From positions 34,157 through 98,156 of the forward strand of contig DLHY01000132.1 in the NCBI GenBank assembly GCA_002483445.1: 64,000 bases of DNA, in the 5' to 3' direction. The position numbers and the translations under genes were made by a program. The notes beneath the pieces are model-generated. The model was given only the letters and a program-made list of their open reading frames with translations, was not told where the DNA came from and searched no databases. This document shows positions 32,976 to 42,953 of this stretch, in pieces; positions within the stretch are counted from its first letter, which is position 1; each line of letters begins with the position of its first letter. Source of the stretch: Blastocatellia bacterium UBA7656. GTDB lineage: Bacteria > Acidobacteriota > Blastocatellia > UBA7656.

Positions 32976-34489
32976 CAGCCTCCGCCCGACCGCAATCTGA
33001 ATCGCTGCACTTTCCCCGTAGATGTTCTCGGCAATTCCTGAATGAACTCGATCTGCGAAGGCGTCTTATATCGAGGAAGCCTCTCGCGCAAATACGCAAA
33101 CAGGCTGTCCTTCATTGATTCATCTGCTTCCCCTGTTCGGATGACCACCCACGCGCGACCCGTTGCCAGTCCCATCTCATCGACTGATGGAACGACGGCA
33201 GCTTCGCTGACAGCTTCATGTCCCATCAATACGGATTCTACCTCGACGGGAGAAACCCAAAGCCCGTTCACCTTGAAGCAGTCATCAGAGCGACCGATGT
33301 GAAAAAAGCATCCCGAATCATCACGTCGATAAACATCCCCCGTCTTCACCCATCCATTCTGAATCGTTTTTTCAGTCACATCAGGAAGATTCCAGTACAG
33401 GGCGGTCGCGCTCTCGCCTCGAATCCAAAGACCTCCCGATTCGCCTTCAGCAATCTGCTCACCTGCCTCGTCCATCAGTTTCGCGTCATAGCCTTCAACC
33501 ACCCTGCCACTCGATCCGGCTACGGCTTCACCCTCACGATTCGAAATAAAGATATGAAGCATCTCCGTCGATCCGATGCCGTCAAGAATCTCGATTCCAA
33601 ACTCTCGCTTCCAGTCTTCAAACACCTTAGAGGGTAACGCCTCGCCCGCTGAAATGCACAGCCGCAACGATGACACATCCAATGGATTTCCGGCGTGATG
33701 AAATCCCATCAGCGCGTTATAGATCGCAGGCACGCCAAAAAATACGCTGGGCGATTCTTCCTCAAATATGCGCGCTATGCGCTGAGGCGTGGGACGCTCC
33801 GCATCGAGAATAACCGATGCTCCTTCCGCAAGCGGGAATGAAAGGCTGTTGCCAAAACCATAAGCAAAAAATAATCGCGATGATGAATAAAGGCGATCTT
33901 CCGGCGTGAGCTTCAGAATGTGTCGCGAGTAGTTCTTAACAGTCACAGGTATGGAGCGATGAAGATGCAAAACGCCCTTTGGCATCCCTGTGCTGCCCGA
34001 TGTGTAAAGCAGAAAAGCAGGTGTTTGACCTGTCGTAAAAACCTTCGGCATACCGGAGCCGCTTCCTGTAATTAAAGCATTCTTCTCTCTATCAACGATG
34101 ATAGTTGGCAAATTGCTGCCACTCGCCTTTGCATCCATCGGCGGCTCAGTGATGAGAAGCCGCGCGCCTGAATCCTTAAGAATGAACTGAGCCTCTTCAG
34201 CAGTCAGGAAAGTGTTAATCAGAACACCTATCGCGCCGATGCGAACGGTGGCAAGAAACGCAGCTATAAACTCAGGAGAATCAAAAAGCAGGATGCCTAC
34301 TCGATCTCCTTCGCCAACTCCTTCGTTTAACAATCGCTCAGTCCAAAGCTCTGCTTTCTCTCGCAATCGGCGGTAAGTCATCATCTCGCCGCGCCACCAA
34401 ATCGCAGCGCGATCCTCGACATCGCTCAATCGATTGTCGCCAAGAAAATAATCGAACAGGTTGAAATGTGCTTCATCGCCTTCCTTCAT
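32975..34489 (-). CDS. Benzoate-CoA ligase-like acyl-CoA synthetase
   Basis: A 504-residue ANL-superfamily ligase. The ATG at 34489 has AGGAGG upstream. The AMP-binding P-loop is LLYTSGSTGMPKGVLHLH, followed by SSRLFFAYGFGNSLSFPL, which is characteristic of benzoate-CoA ligases. GIGSTEMLHIFISN and the C-terminal SQIEFIQELPRTSTGKVQRF (with the catalytic Lys) complete the fold. It probably activates an aromatic or related carboxylate with ATP and CoA. It lies in the same-strand block as the fatty-acid oxidation genes, 59 bp after the MBL gene. The exact acid cannot be read from the sequence. Confidence 0.85.
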   Translation of the reverse strand: MKEGDEAHFNLFDYFLGDNRLSDVEDRAAIWWRGEMMTYRRLREKAELWTERLLNEGVGEGDRVGILLFDSPEFIAAFLATVRIGAIGVLINTFLTAEEAQFILKDSGARLLITEPPMDAKASGSNLPTIIVDREKNALITGSGSGMPKVFTTGQTPAFLLYTSGSTGMPKGVLHLHRSIPVTVKNYSRHILKLTPEDRLYSSSRLFFAYGFGNSLSFPLAEGASVILDAERPTPQRIARIFEEESPSVFFGVPAIYNALMGFHHAGNPLDVSSLRLCISAGEALPSKVFEDWKREFGIEILDGIGSTEMLHIFISNREGEAVAGSSGRVVEGYDAKLMDEAGEQIAEGESGGLWIRGESATALYWNLPDVTEKTIQNGWVKTGDVYRRDDSGCFFHIGRSDDCFKVNGLWVSPVEVESVLMGHEAVSEAAVVPSVDEMGLATGRAWVVIRTGEADESMKDSLFAYLRERLPRYKTPSQIEFIQELPRTSTGKVQRFRLRSGGG

Positions 34490-34548
34490 CAAGAGCGCCT
34501 CCTGTAAGAAGCATTCAGCCCTGATCGCCGTTTATCGCGCGGGCTGAT

Positions 34549-35493
34549 TCACGGACGGAAATATACATCCTGCCCGTTCCTGCGCTCAACGACGAGGCGA
34601 CCTTCCGAAACTGCGAAGTCGAGGTGGGCCGCAGTCTCGGAAAGAGCGAGAAAACGGTGATAGCTGGTAGCGTCGGGAAAAAGCAGAAGCGAAATCTCCC
34701 AGGCTGTCCCTCCCTGTCGAGGCAGCAGACCCATCAGCTTGTTTTGTCTTGACCTGTGGAAGTAATACATCCGGTTGAAATGCTCTTCGAAGTCGGTCAC
34801 ATCATCCCCATGACCTCCCTTCAAAAGAGTGGGGCTTATAGCGCGAAGCCGAGAGAGAGAAACCAGGTATTCTCCGAGCGATTGAAATCGCTTCGCGCGG
34901 TCGATAGGGTCAGGATTGAGAACAGGGTTAGGGGTGATGTTTTTCAACACAGTGTCCGAGGCGAACACGGTTCTGTCGCTCGCTCGAACGAGGCATATCG
35001 AGCCGGGAGTGTGTCCCGGAGTGTGAAGCACTTTCAAACTTTCATGCTCGAAAACTATCTCGGCTTCATCTTCGAGCATATCCACATCACTCACCGCGTC
35101 GGCGTAATCCGTGATCTGCTGCCAGCCTTTTTCCATACGCTCAAGAATATCGGACGGAACGCCAGCTTCACTGAGCAGTTTTCTGTACTCATCATAATCT
35201 TCGTCATCAGCGACAGCGCGAGCATCCCACGAATGAACGAACACCTGTGCGCCTGACTCTTCGCAGATCAGTCGCGTCAGCCCGTAATGATCCGCGTGCG
35301 CGTGTGTGACGACGATGCGTTTTATGTCGGAAAGTCTCCGCCCCAGTCGAGCAAGACCTGAACGGAGCGAAGCAATCGCTTCGTCCGTCCGCGGCCCTGC
35401 ATCGATCAAAGTCAGAGGCTCTTCATCAATGAGATAAACATTGACCGGGCCGACATAAAAAGGAGTGGGTACACTGATTCTGTGAATTCTCAT
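34549..35493 (-). CDS. MBL-fold metallo-hydrolase
   Basis: A 314-residue metallo-beta-lactamase-fold hydrolase. The zinc ligand motif THAHADHYG is at about residues 62-70, with further ligands in HTPGHTPGSICL and the Asp in FASDTVL. The C-terminal domain, containing KGGHGDDV and a winged-helix-like end, resembles LACTB2/hydroxyacylglutathione hydrolase relatives. Many homologues sit beside acyl-CoA genes and are thought to hydrolyse thioesters; that role is an inference here. Transcribed with the downstream ligase; upstream lies an intergenic tandem-unit inverted repeat. Confidence 0.85.
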   Translation of the reverse strand: MRIHRISVPTPFYVGPVNVYLIDEEPLTLIDAGPRTDEAIASLRSGLARLGRRLSDIKRIVVTHAHADHYGLTRLICEESGAQVFVHSWDARAVADDEDYDEYRKLLSEAGVPSDILERMEKGWQQITDYADAVSDVDMLEDEAEIVFEHESLKVLHTPGHTPGSICLVRASDRTVFASDTVLKNITPNPVLNPDPIDRAKRFQSLGEYLVSLSRLRAISPTLLKGGHGDDVTDFEEHFNRMYYFHRSRQNKLMGLLPRQGGTAWEISLLLFPDATSYHRFLALSETAAHLDFAVSEGRLVVERRNGQDVYFRP

Positions 35494-35508
35494 GTTTTGG
35501 GATGATGC

Positions 35509-35607
35509 CAGATGTCAGATATCAGATGTTAGTAAGAGGCCCGATTGGAAAGACAACGCTGCTGCCTGAGCAGGGACTAACATCTAACATCCAACATCTA
35601 ACATCTG
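35509..35607. repeat. Inverted heptad-unit repeat (CAGATGT / CATCTAA units)
   Basis: The left arm (35509-35533) has tandem seven-base units CAGATGT, CAGATAT, CAGATGT followed by TAGT. The right arm (35576-35607) carries the same seven-base period on the opposite strand (CATCTAA, CATCCAA, CATCTAA, CATCTG). A 42-bp GC-rich centre separates them. A folded transcript would be a long hairpin. It fills the gap between the FadE-like gene and the MBL gene and ends 2 bp before the FadE stop codon. Confidence 0.85.
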
Positions 35608-35609
35608 CT

Positions 35610-37394
35610 TCACAGATTATATCGGCCTGCTTCCACGAGCGAGTCTGCTATCTGGCGGCGCAGAGCGACTGTGTTGACCGGGATGAATTTCGTGAAGCGG
35701 CGCAAGGTCGCCAGCATCATCCGTAATTCATCGCCTTCGGACATCGCGGCAAGAGCGGTCTTGGCTTCCGCTTCGATGTGCTGAACCGCATCGTTGGCAA
35801 AAACGCGAGTCGCATCGATCTGATTGCGGCAGGCTGCTTCGCCGCGTGAAGCGACCAGTTTCTCGGTTCGAAGAATCGCGCTCTCCATCCCGTAGATCGA
35901 AATGAGTATGTTGCTCGCCGCAGCCAGAACTTCCTGCTGATCCTGAACCTTGTCGCGGTACTTCTGCGCGGCAGACCCGAGAGCAGCAATGGCGATCTTC
36001 TTGCAATTCGCGAGAGCCTGTCTCTCCTGAGCGAACACGCCGTCGCTCAGGTCTTCAGGCATCGAAGGCGAGAGCATTTCTCCCATCAGATTCTTCGCCG
36101 CCTGAAAGAGTCCCAATTCTCCCTTCGAACTGCGGCGAAGAATCTGGCCGGAGATGATCAGCCGGTTGATTTCGTTCGTGCCTTCATATATGCGGGCGAT
36201 TCTGGCATCGCGATAAGCGCGCTCGACCGGATAATCCTTCGAGTAGCCGTTGCCGCCGAAGACCTGCACTGCCTCGTCAGTCGTGTAGGCAAGAATTTCG
36301 CTGCCGAAAACTTTCATGATCGAGCATTCGATGGCGTAACTCTCGATGGCTTTGAGCGCCTGCCTCGGATCATCGCGATCAATCGTCGCCATCGCAGTCT
36401 CGATCATCCCGACCGTGCGGTACATCATGCACTCGGAAACATAACCAAGTATGGCCATCTGCGCGAGCTTGTGTTTGATCAGTCCGAAGGACGAGATAGG
36501 CACGCCGAACTGGTTGCGTTGTCTGGCGTACTCGACGGCAATCGTGTTGAGCCGCTTGACGCCCGCTATGGAACTGACGCCGAGTTTCAATCGGCCAATA
36601 TTTAGAATATTGAAAGCGATTTGATGGCCTTTGCCTATCTCGCCCAGGACGTTTTCGACAGGGATGCGCGCCTCTTCAAGATTTACAGCGCAGGTCGAAG
36701 AGCCGTGAAGCCCCATCTTGTGTTCTTCAGGCGCAACCGATACTCCCGGAAATGTTCGCTCTACGATGAACGCAGTGAACTTGTCGCCATCAACCTTAGC
36801 GAAGACGATGAAGACATCCGCAAAGCCCGCGTTGGTTATCCACATCTTCTGACCAGTTAGGATATAGTGCTTGCCATCTTCCGAAAGCACAGCTTTAGTC
36901 TTAGCGGCCAGAGCGTCCGAGCCTGAGCCTGATTCGGTGAGAGCATAAGCGCCGACAAGTTCGGCAGTGGCAAGGCGCGGCAGATATTTTTTCTTCTGCT
37001 CTTCATTGCCGAAATAAACTATAGGCAGCGTGCCGATAGTCGTGTGTGCGCCAAGCGACCCGCTGAAAGACGCCTGACCTGACATATTCTCGGCTGAGAC
37101 CAGAGAAGCCAGCAAGTCCAGTCCGGCCCCGCCGTATTTCTCAGGAATATCTATTGAAAGCAACCCAAGCTCGCCCGCTTTTCTGAGTAGCTCTCGCGTG
37201 AGTTTATAATCCTTCGCCTCGATCTCAGCGTCGAGCGGAAGGATTTCTTTCTCCGTGAATTCGTGAGCCGTCTGACCGATCATCTTATGCTCGTCGGTCA
37301 GGTCTTCGGGAGTAAAAACATCTTCAGGAACGTGGTCTTCGAGAAGAAAACTGCCGCCCTGAAGAACCCTCTTTCCTTCTGCATAGCTTGTCAT
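35610..37394 (-). CDS. fadE: Acyl-CoA dehydrogenase, FadE-like
   Basis: A 594-residue acyl-CoA dehydrogenase with the C-terminal extension of VLCAD-type enzymes. The start at 37394 has AAAGGAG upstream. Motifs include YALTESGSGSDALAAKTKA, MWITNAGFADVFIVFAKV, FGGNGYSKDYPVERAYRDARI and the catalytic YEGTNEINRLIISG. Length and neighbours (FadN-, FadA-like) match the Bacillus subtilis fadNAE operon, whose FadE is also 594 residues. It performs the first FAD-dependent dehydrogenation of long-chain acyl-CoA. It lies 29 bp after the thiolase gene. Confidence 0.92.
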   Translation of the reverse strand: MTSYAEGKRVLQGGSFLLEDHVPEDVFTPEDLTDEHKMIGQTAHEFTEKEILPLDAEIEAKDYKLTRELLRKAGELGLLSIDIPEKYGGAGLDLLASLVSAENMSGQASFSGSLGAHTTIGTLPIVYFGNEEQKKKYLPRLATAELVGAYALTESGSGSDALAAKTKAVLSEDGKHYILTGQKMWITNAGFADVFIVFAKVDGDKFTAFIVERTFPGVSVAPEEHKMGLHGSSTCAVNLEEARIPVENVLGEIGKGHQIAFNILNIGRLKLGVSSIAGVKRLNTIAVEYARQRNQFGVPISSFGLIKHKLAQMAILGYVSECMMYRTVGMIETAMATIDRDDPRQALKAIESYAIECSIMKVFGSEILAYTTDEAVQVFGGNGYSKDYPVERAYRDARIARIYEGTNEINRLIISGQILRRSSKGELGLFQAAKNLMGEMLSPSMPEDLSDGVFAQERQALANCKKIAIAALGSAAQKYRDKVQDQQEVLAAASNILISIYGMESAILRTEKLVASRGEAACRNQIDATRVFANDAVQHIEAEAKTALAAMSEGDELRMMLATLRRFTKFIPVNTVALRRQIADSLVEAGRYNL

Positions 37395-37423
37395 AGCGGT
37401 TCTCCTTTTCCAGTAATGCGCGA

Positions 37424-38608
37424 TCAATGTTCAATCAGTTCAAAAATGCCGGCAGCGCCCATTCCGCCGCCGACACACATCGTTACCATTCCCAAGCGTT
37501 CGCCGCGTCTTCGCATTTCGGCAATGAGCGTCGCAGTGAGTTTGGCTCCGGTGCAGCCAAGCGGATGGCCCAGGGCGACTGCGCCGCCATTGACGTTCAC
37601 CTTTTCCTGATCGAGGCCAAGCTCTTTGATCACGGAAAGAGCCTGCGCGGCGAACGCTTCGTTGAGTTCGATAAGTCCGATATCTTTCAGATCAAGGCCA
37701 GCCATGCGAAGAGCCTTAGGAATCGCCGCGACAGGGCCTATGCCCATGATATCGGGCGAGACACCCGCCGTAGCATAAGCGATCATCTTCGCGACAGGCG
37801 TGGCCCCAATTTCTCCTGCCTTCTCTTCAGACATCACAAGAGCGGCGGCAGCGCCGTCGGATGTCTGAGAAGAATTGCCGGCAGTTACAGTGCCTTGCGA
37901 GTGAAAGGCAGGTTTGAGTTTCGCCAGAGCTTCGAGAGAAGTGTCTGCGCGCGGCCCTTCATCGATTTCGAACACGGTTTCGCGTGTCACTCGTTTTCCA
38001 TTCTCTCCAAGCTCTACTGTTTTGATTTTGAGCGGGACGATCTCATCCTTGAATTTGCCTGATGAGATGGCATCATAAGCTTTCTGATGGCTGTGAAGCG
38101 AGAACGTATCGGCATCTTCGCGCGAGATTGAGTACTTCTGCGCGAGGTTCTCAGCCGTCAATCCCATATTGAGGAAGTAATCGGGCCACGTATCGACTAT
38201 AGTCGGGTTCGGAACGATTTTGTGTCCGCCCATCGGTATGAGGCTCATCGTTTCAGTGCCGCCTGCGATCATGCAATCAGCCCAGCCGCATCGGATCCGC
38301 TCGGCAGCAAAAGCTATTGCCTGAAGCCCTGAAGAACAGAAACGATTTATCGTCACGGCAGATGCCTCTTTAGGAATGCCAGCGAGCCATGCTGATTGAC
38401 GGGCAACATTCATTCCCTGCTCTGCTTCAGGCATTGCGCAACCGAGAATCACATCTTCGATCATTTCAGGTTTGAGGCCAGGAGTTCTCTCGACAACAGC
38501 GCGAATGACTTCAGCCGCCATATCATCCGGCCGTGCGTCTTTCAAAGCGCCGCGCGGAGCCTTGCCAACAGCCGTCCTCAAGGCCATTACTATTAAAGCA
38601 TCTCTCAT
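37424..38608 (-). CDS. fadA: Acetyl-CoA acyltransferase (thiolase), FadA-like
   Basis: A 394-residue thiolase. The nucleophilic Cys is in INRFCSSGLQAIAFAAERI at about residue 90. NGGAVALGHPLGCTGAKLT carries the catalytic His, and the second active Cys is in MCVGGGMGAAGIFE. It cleaves 3-oxoacyl-CoA with CoA in the last beta-oxidation step. The ATG has a strong GGAGGG site. The order fadN-fadA-fadE on the same strand indicates a trifunctional complex encoded by separate chains. Confidence 0.95.
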   Translation of the reverse strand: MRDALIVMALRTAVGKAPRGALKDARPDDMAAEVIRAVVERTPGLKPEMIEDVILGCAMPEAEQGMNVARQSAWLAGIPKEASAVTINRFCSSGLQAIAFAAERIRCGWADCMIAGGTETMSLIPMGGHKIVPNPTIVDTWPDYFLNMGLTAENLAQKYSISREDADTFSLHSHQKAYDAISSGKFKDEIVPLKIKTVELGENGKRVTRETVFEIDEGPRADTSLEALAKLKPAFHSQGTVTAGNSSQTSDGAAAALVMSEEKAGEIGATPVAKMIAYATAGVSPDIMGIGPVAAIPKALRMAGLDLKDIGLIELNEAFAAQALSVIKELGLDQEKVNVNGGAVALGHPLGCTGAKLTATLIAEMRRRGERLGMVTMCVGGGMGAAGIFELIEH

Positions 38609-38697
38609 CTTTCAACCCTCCTCTCACAATCAAAGGCAACTGAGAGCCATAGATTTCGTTATCAGACTCTTCTATTCTTAAAAATAAAAATGGTGGA

Positions 38698-41100
38698 TCA
38701 GTTTCTCAACGGTTTGCCGGTCTTGAGCATATATTGCAACCGCTCTTGAGTCTTACGCTCGCCGCAAAGCGAAACGAAAGCTTCGCGTTCGAGGTCGAGA
38801 AGGTATTGCTCTGAAACCAGAGTCCGCCGCGACAGGTTGCCACCGCAAATCACATACGCCAGCTTCGATGCGACATGGCCATCGTATTCACTGATGAAGT
38901 TGCCTCGCACCATCATGTGAATCGCCAGCTTGATCGCAGCAAGCGCAGGTTCCCCCGGAACCGGAATATCCGTTCGCGGCAAAGAAGGCTCATACCCTTC
39001 TCTGACCATAGCCAGCGCCGTCTGCTTCGCGTCCTCAATCAAACGATCCCTGTTCATAGTGATAGGATCGGTCGCGCGTAAAAAACCTATCTCAGCCGCT
39101 TCAACCGCTGAAGTCGCCACTTTGGCCATCGCTATCGTCTCTGAAACTTTTCTGATCCTCTGGAAAATATCTTCATCAGGCAGCGCATCCTCTACCGCTC
39201 TCAGCACCATTTCCTTAACGCCGCCGCCGCCCGGTATCAACCCAACTCCGACTTCGACAAGCCCCATGTAAGTTTCGGCTGCGGCGCGTACTCTGTCTGC
39301 GTGCAAGGCTACCTCGCATCCGCCGCCAAGCGCCATTCCCTGCACCGCCACGACAACAGGCTTCGCGGAATATCGCAGAGACATATTCACATTCTGGAAC
39401 TGACGAACCGACAGCGCGATCTCGTCCCACTCTCCCTCCTGCGCGCCGAGCAGCAGGAGCATGATGTTAGCCCCGACTGAAAAATTTTCCGACTGATTAC
39501 CGATAACAAGAGCCTCGAAGTTCTGATCTACTTCCTTCACCGCGTAATTCATCATAGCGATTGTGTCGCCGCCTATCGCGTTCATCTTCGAATGAAACTC
39601 AAGGCACGTAACTCCATCGCCCAGATCGATGAGCGATGCCGCAGTATTCTTTTTGACTACGCCTGTCCGATCCTTGACCGACTTAAGAATAGTCACACCC
39701 GACTGCGGCTCAATTTCTTTGTAATCCTCGCTCGCGCAATCAAAATAAAAAGTCCTGCCCCCATGTTGCTCGTAAAAGCACTTCCTGCCCGAGGCAAACA
39801 ACTTCTCAACGAGAGGCGGAACGCTCAAGCCTTCCTGCTTCATTCGCTCGACAGATTTCTCGACGCCTATCGCGTCCCACAATTCGAAGACGCCAAGCTC
39901 GTGATTGAAGCCCCAACGCGCGGCGTTATCTATATTCACGATGTCGTCTGATATTTCAGGAATGCGATTGGCCGCATAAATAAGATTGCGGCTCACAGTC
40001 TTCCATAAGAATTCGCCCACACGGTCTTTCCCGTACACAAGTGCCCTGATACGCTCGGCTGTGTCTTCGATACCTTTCGCAGCTTCAATCGATGGGAATT
40101 TCACCTTTTGCGAAGGCCGGTACTCCATCGTCGCATAATCCAGCGCGAGGTATTCGGTTTTTCCGCCTTCGCCTCTCTGCTTTTTGTAAAAACCCTGCCC
40201 CGCCTTGTTGCCTGTCCATCCTCGTTTGACCATATCGCGAAGCAGGTCAGGCGGGCGCAGCATCTCACGCTGCTCATCTTCAGGAACCGCCTCGTAGAGA
40301 TTTTCCGCCACGTAAAGCGACGTATCCAATCCGACGATATCCGTAGTCCTGAACGAGGCAGACTTGGGGCGACCAATCAAGGGGCCAGTCATCGCGTCGA
40401 CTTCTTCTATAGTGTAGCCGTCTTCGATCATCACTCGAATAGCATTTAGCGAACTGAACGCGGCTATACGATTGGCTATGAAATTCGGAGTGTCTTTCGC
40501 GTAGACGATTCCCTTTCCCATTCTGCGGTCGCAAAAGTCCGCCACGAAGCTCACGACTTCAGGCATCGTGTCAGGCGTTCGAATCAGTTCGACGAGTTTG
40601 AGATATCGAGGAGGATTGAAAAAGTGCGTGCCTAAAAAATGACGGCGAAAATCTTCCGATAACCCTTCCGCCATCGCGCTGATCGATAATCCAGAGGTGT
40701 TGGAACTGACGATAGTACCCGGCCTCCGAAAACTATCCACCTTTGAAAAAAGCTCCCGCTTCACATCGAGCTTTTCAACTATCGCTTCAATCACCCAGTC
40801 AACTTCTTTCACCCGATTGAGATCATCCTCAAAATCCCCTGTCGTTATCAGACTCTTTTTTGCGGGCGAAAAGAAGGCAGCCGGTTTTATTCGGCTAGCC
40901 GCATCAAGGCCGAGGTTGGCTATTCGATTGCGCACCGCACGGCTCTCAAGCGTCAGCCCCTTCTTCTGTTCCTGCTCAGTCAATGCAGTGGGCGCGATGT
41001 CGAGCAGCAAAACTTCAACACCCGCGTTCGCCAGGTGGGCTGCTATCTGCGCGCCCATCGTCCCTGCGCCAAGCACCATTGCTTTGCTTATCCTTTTCAC
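38698..41100 (-). CDS. fadN: 3-hydroxyacyl-CoA dehydrogenase/enoyl-CoA hydratase, FadN-like
   Basis: About 800 residues. The NAD-binding hydroxyacyl-CoA dehydrogenase is N-terminal (VLGAGTMGAQIAAHLANAGV at about 9-28, then FLGTHFFNPPRYLKLVELI), and the enoyl-CoA hydratase is C-terminal (VVAVQGMALGGGCEVALHAD, VGLIPGGGGVKEM). That order is the reverse of E. coli FadB and the same as Bacillus FadN. The GTG at 41100 is preferred because GGGGGGAG precedes it; an ATG 15 bases upstream is possible. The enzyme hydrates and oxidises enoyl-CoA in beta-oxidation. Its start lies 23 bp after the ligase stop. Confidence 0.92.
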   Translation of the reverse strand: MKRISKAMVLGAGTMGAQIAAHLANAGVEVLLLDIAPTALTEQEQKKGLTLESRAVRNRIANLGLDAASRIKPAAFFSPAKKSLITTGDFEDDLNRVKEVDWVIEAIVEKLDVKRELFSKVDSFRRPGTIVSSNTSGLSISAMAEGLSEDFRRHFLGTHFFNPPRYLKLVELIRTPDTMPEVVSFVADFCDRRMGKGIVYAKDTPNFIANRIAAFSSLNAIRVMIEDGYTIEEVDAMTGPLIGRPKSASFRTTDIVGLDTSLYVAENLYEAVPEDEQREMLRPPDLLRDMVKRGWTGNKAGQGFYKKQRGEGGKTEYLALDYATMEYRPSQKVKFPSIEAAKGIEDTAERIRALVYGKDRVGEFLWKTVSRNLIYAANRIPEISDDIVNIDNAARWGFNHELGVFELWDAIGVEKSVERMKQEGLSVPPLVEKLFASGRKCFYEQHGGRTFYFDCASEDYKEIEPQSGVTILKSVKDRTGVVKKNTAASLIDLGDGVTCLEFHSKMNAIGGDTIAMMNYAVKEVDQNFEALVIGNQSENFSVGANIMLLLLGAQEGEWDEIALSVRQFQNVNMSLRYSAKPVVVAVQGMALGGGCEVALHADRVRAAAETYMGLVEVGVGLIPGGGGVKEMVLRAVEDALPDEDIFQRIRKVSETIAMAKVATSAVEAAEIGFLRATDPITMNRDRLIEDAKQTALAMVREGYEPSLPRTDIPVPGEPALAAIKLAIHMMVRGNFISEYDGHVASKLAYVICGGNLSRRTLVSEQYLLDLEREAFVSLCGERKTQERLQYMLKTGKPLRN

Positions 41101-41123
41101 CCTGTCTCCCCCCATCTGTTTCG

Positions 41124-42938
41124 TCAAACGACAGCCATCTCCCGGCTCTCTTCGTAGAGCCTCTCTATCACATCCGCGTACTTCTGCTCGATGACGCGCC
41201 GTCGCGGTTTGAGCGTAGGCGTCAGTTCGCCTGCCTCAACCGTCATCTCACTGTCAAGCAGTGCCACTCGCTTTATCTTTTCAAACTTAGCCAGTCCCCC
41301 CGTGCTTTTATCGACCTGGCGCTCAAAGAGCGAGATCACTCTCGCGTCCAAAAGCAACTCTTTTTCGTCCGAGTAACGAATTCCCTTGAGTCCAGCATAG
41401 CTTCGGAGCATCTCCTTGTTTGGCACGATCAGGGCCGAAGCGAATTTTCTCCCGTTACCCACGACGACGACCTGTGATACGAAGCGGCTCGATTTGATCA
41501 GGCTTTCGATCTGCTGGGGCGCGATGTACTTTCCTCCACTCGTCTTGATGAGTTCTTTCTTGCGATCAGTGATGACGAGAAAACCGTCTTTATCAAGGTA
41601 GCCGATGTCCCCTGTTCTGAACCACCCGTCTTGGGTCAAAACGGCGCTCGTTTCTTCAGGGCGATTGTAGTACCCTTTCATCACAATGTCGCCCTTGACC
41701 AGTATCTCGCCGTCTTCGGCAATCTTCACCGACACATTGTCGATCACCCGTCCGACGGTTCCAATGCGGTTGCGCTCTTCAGTATTGCAGGAAATCGTCG
41801 GCGAAGTTTCCGTCAGGCCATATCCCTGAAGTATCGGCAGCCCTGCGCCCGCAAAGAAATAAGCTATGTCAGGCGCGAGAGCCGCGCCGCCCGATATGAA
41901 ACAACGAATGCGTCCTCCAACAGCGTCACGCCATTTCTTGAAGACCAGCGCGTCCGCTATCCGATGCTCAATCCGCAGCCTCAGCCCGACGCTCTCGCCT
42001 CGATCTGTGCGCATCGCCCATCTGCGGCCCACGCCGAGCGACCACGAAAAAATCATTCGCCTGATCCAACTGCCGCTCATACCGCGCTCGATGATGCGCG
42101 CGTATATTTTCTCAAACAGTCGAGGCACGCTCGTCATAACAGTCGGGCGCGCTTCAGCGAGATTCTTCGCCACAGTATCTATGCTCTCGGCATAAACGAC
42201 GACCGAGCCTGTGTGAGCGTAGAGATACCACACTCCGCGCTCGAAGATGTGCGAAAAAGGCAGAAAGGTCAGCCCAACCTCGCGCCTGCCCTCAAGTTTG
42301 AGCCAGCGATAGCTGTTCAGGACGTTAGCGACGAGGTTCTTGTGCGTGAGCATCACTCCCTTAGGCTCGCCCGTAGTCCCGGATGTGTAAATCAGCGTGG
42401 CCAGATCATCCGTCACAACCGTTTTCCACACATCGTCGTAAAGATCAGGCTGCTCCTGAAACGATGTCACGCCTTTTGTCTCTATCTCGCCGATTCCTAC
42501 TATCCCGTCTTCGTTCCCCATCTCATCAAACGATATCACCCACTCAAGCGCCGGAAGCTCTTTCTTCAAACTAATCGCTTCAGCAGCAAAGGTCGAAGAT
42601 ACAAAAATCGCGCGCGCGCCTGAATCCGCCAGTATGAATCGAACCTGAGAGAGCGATTGCGTCGAATAGATCGGAACATCGACCGCGCCGATTGCGAGAG
42701 TGGCAAGATCGGCGAAATTCCACTCAGGGCGATTTTCAGACCAGATGGCGATTTTGTCCGCAGGCCCAAGACCCAGACTGCCCAGCCCCAACGCAAGCCC
42801 GCGCACCTGTCGCGCCGTCTCGCCAAAGGTGAGCGACTTCCACTCGTCGCCCGATTTGAATCGCAGAAATTCGTCTTCGCTATAACGCTCCACAGCGCGA
42901 TTGAATAATTCGTTGAGAGTCTCCGGGTCAGTCGCCAT
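41124..42938 (-). CDS. lcfA: Long-chain fatty-acid-CoA ligase
   Basis: A 604-residue ANL-superfamily long-chain acyl-CoA synthetase. Motifs are LIYTSGTTGEPKGVMLTHKN (P-loop), QGYGLTETSPTISCN (adenylate-binding), GWFRTGDIGYLDKDGFLVIT and the C-terminal KKELIKTSGGKYIAPQQIE. It belongs to the FadD15/AMP-binding group with an internal lid insertion near residues 250-330. It activates fatty acids for beta-oxidation. It lies 15 bp after the TetR gene, so the regulator and ligase share a transcript, as lcfA-fadR do in Bacillus though in the opposite order. Confidence 0.92.
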   Translation of the reverse strand: MATDPETLNELFNRAVERYSEDEFLRFKSGDEWKSLTFGETARQVRGLALGLGSLGLGPADKIAIWSENRPEWNFADLATLAIGAVDVPIYSTQSLSQVRFILADSGARAIFVSSTFAAEAISLKKELPALEWVISFDEMGNEDGIVGIGEIETKGVTSFQEQPDLYDDVWKTVVTDDLATLIYTSGTTGEPKGVMLTHKNLVANVLNSYRWLKLEGRREVGLTFLPFSHIFERGVWYLYAHTGSVVVYAESIDTVAKNLAEARPTVMTSVPRLFEKIYARIIERGMSGSWIRRMIFSWSLGVGRRWAMRTDRGESVGLRLRIEHRIADALVFKKWRDAVGGRIRCFISGGAALAPDIAYFFAGAGLPILQGYGLTETSPTISCNTEERNRIGTVGRVIDNVSVKIAEDGEILVKGDIVMKGYYNRPEETSAVLTQDGWFRTGDIGYLDKDGFLVITDRKKELIKTSGGKYIAPQQIESLIKSSRFVSQVVVVGNGRKFASALIVPNKEMLRSYAGLKGIRYSDEKELLLDARVISLFERQVDKSTGGLAKFEKIKRVALLDSEMTVEAGELTPTLKPRRRVIEQKYADVIERLYEESREMAVV

Positions 42939-42953
42939 AAGGCTTCTCCGATT

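Noticed and set aside
35509..35607. CRISPR-like array from the tandem units
   Set aside because: Units are seven bases with no spacers between them and the arms are inverted, unlike CRISPR repeats; no cas genes.
41631..42623. A 330-codon plus-strand frame opposite the acyl-CoA ligase
   Set aside because: Arg/His-rich translation with no motifs; shadow of the ligase gene.
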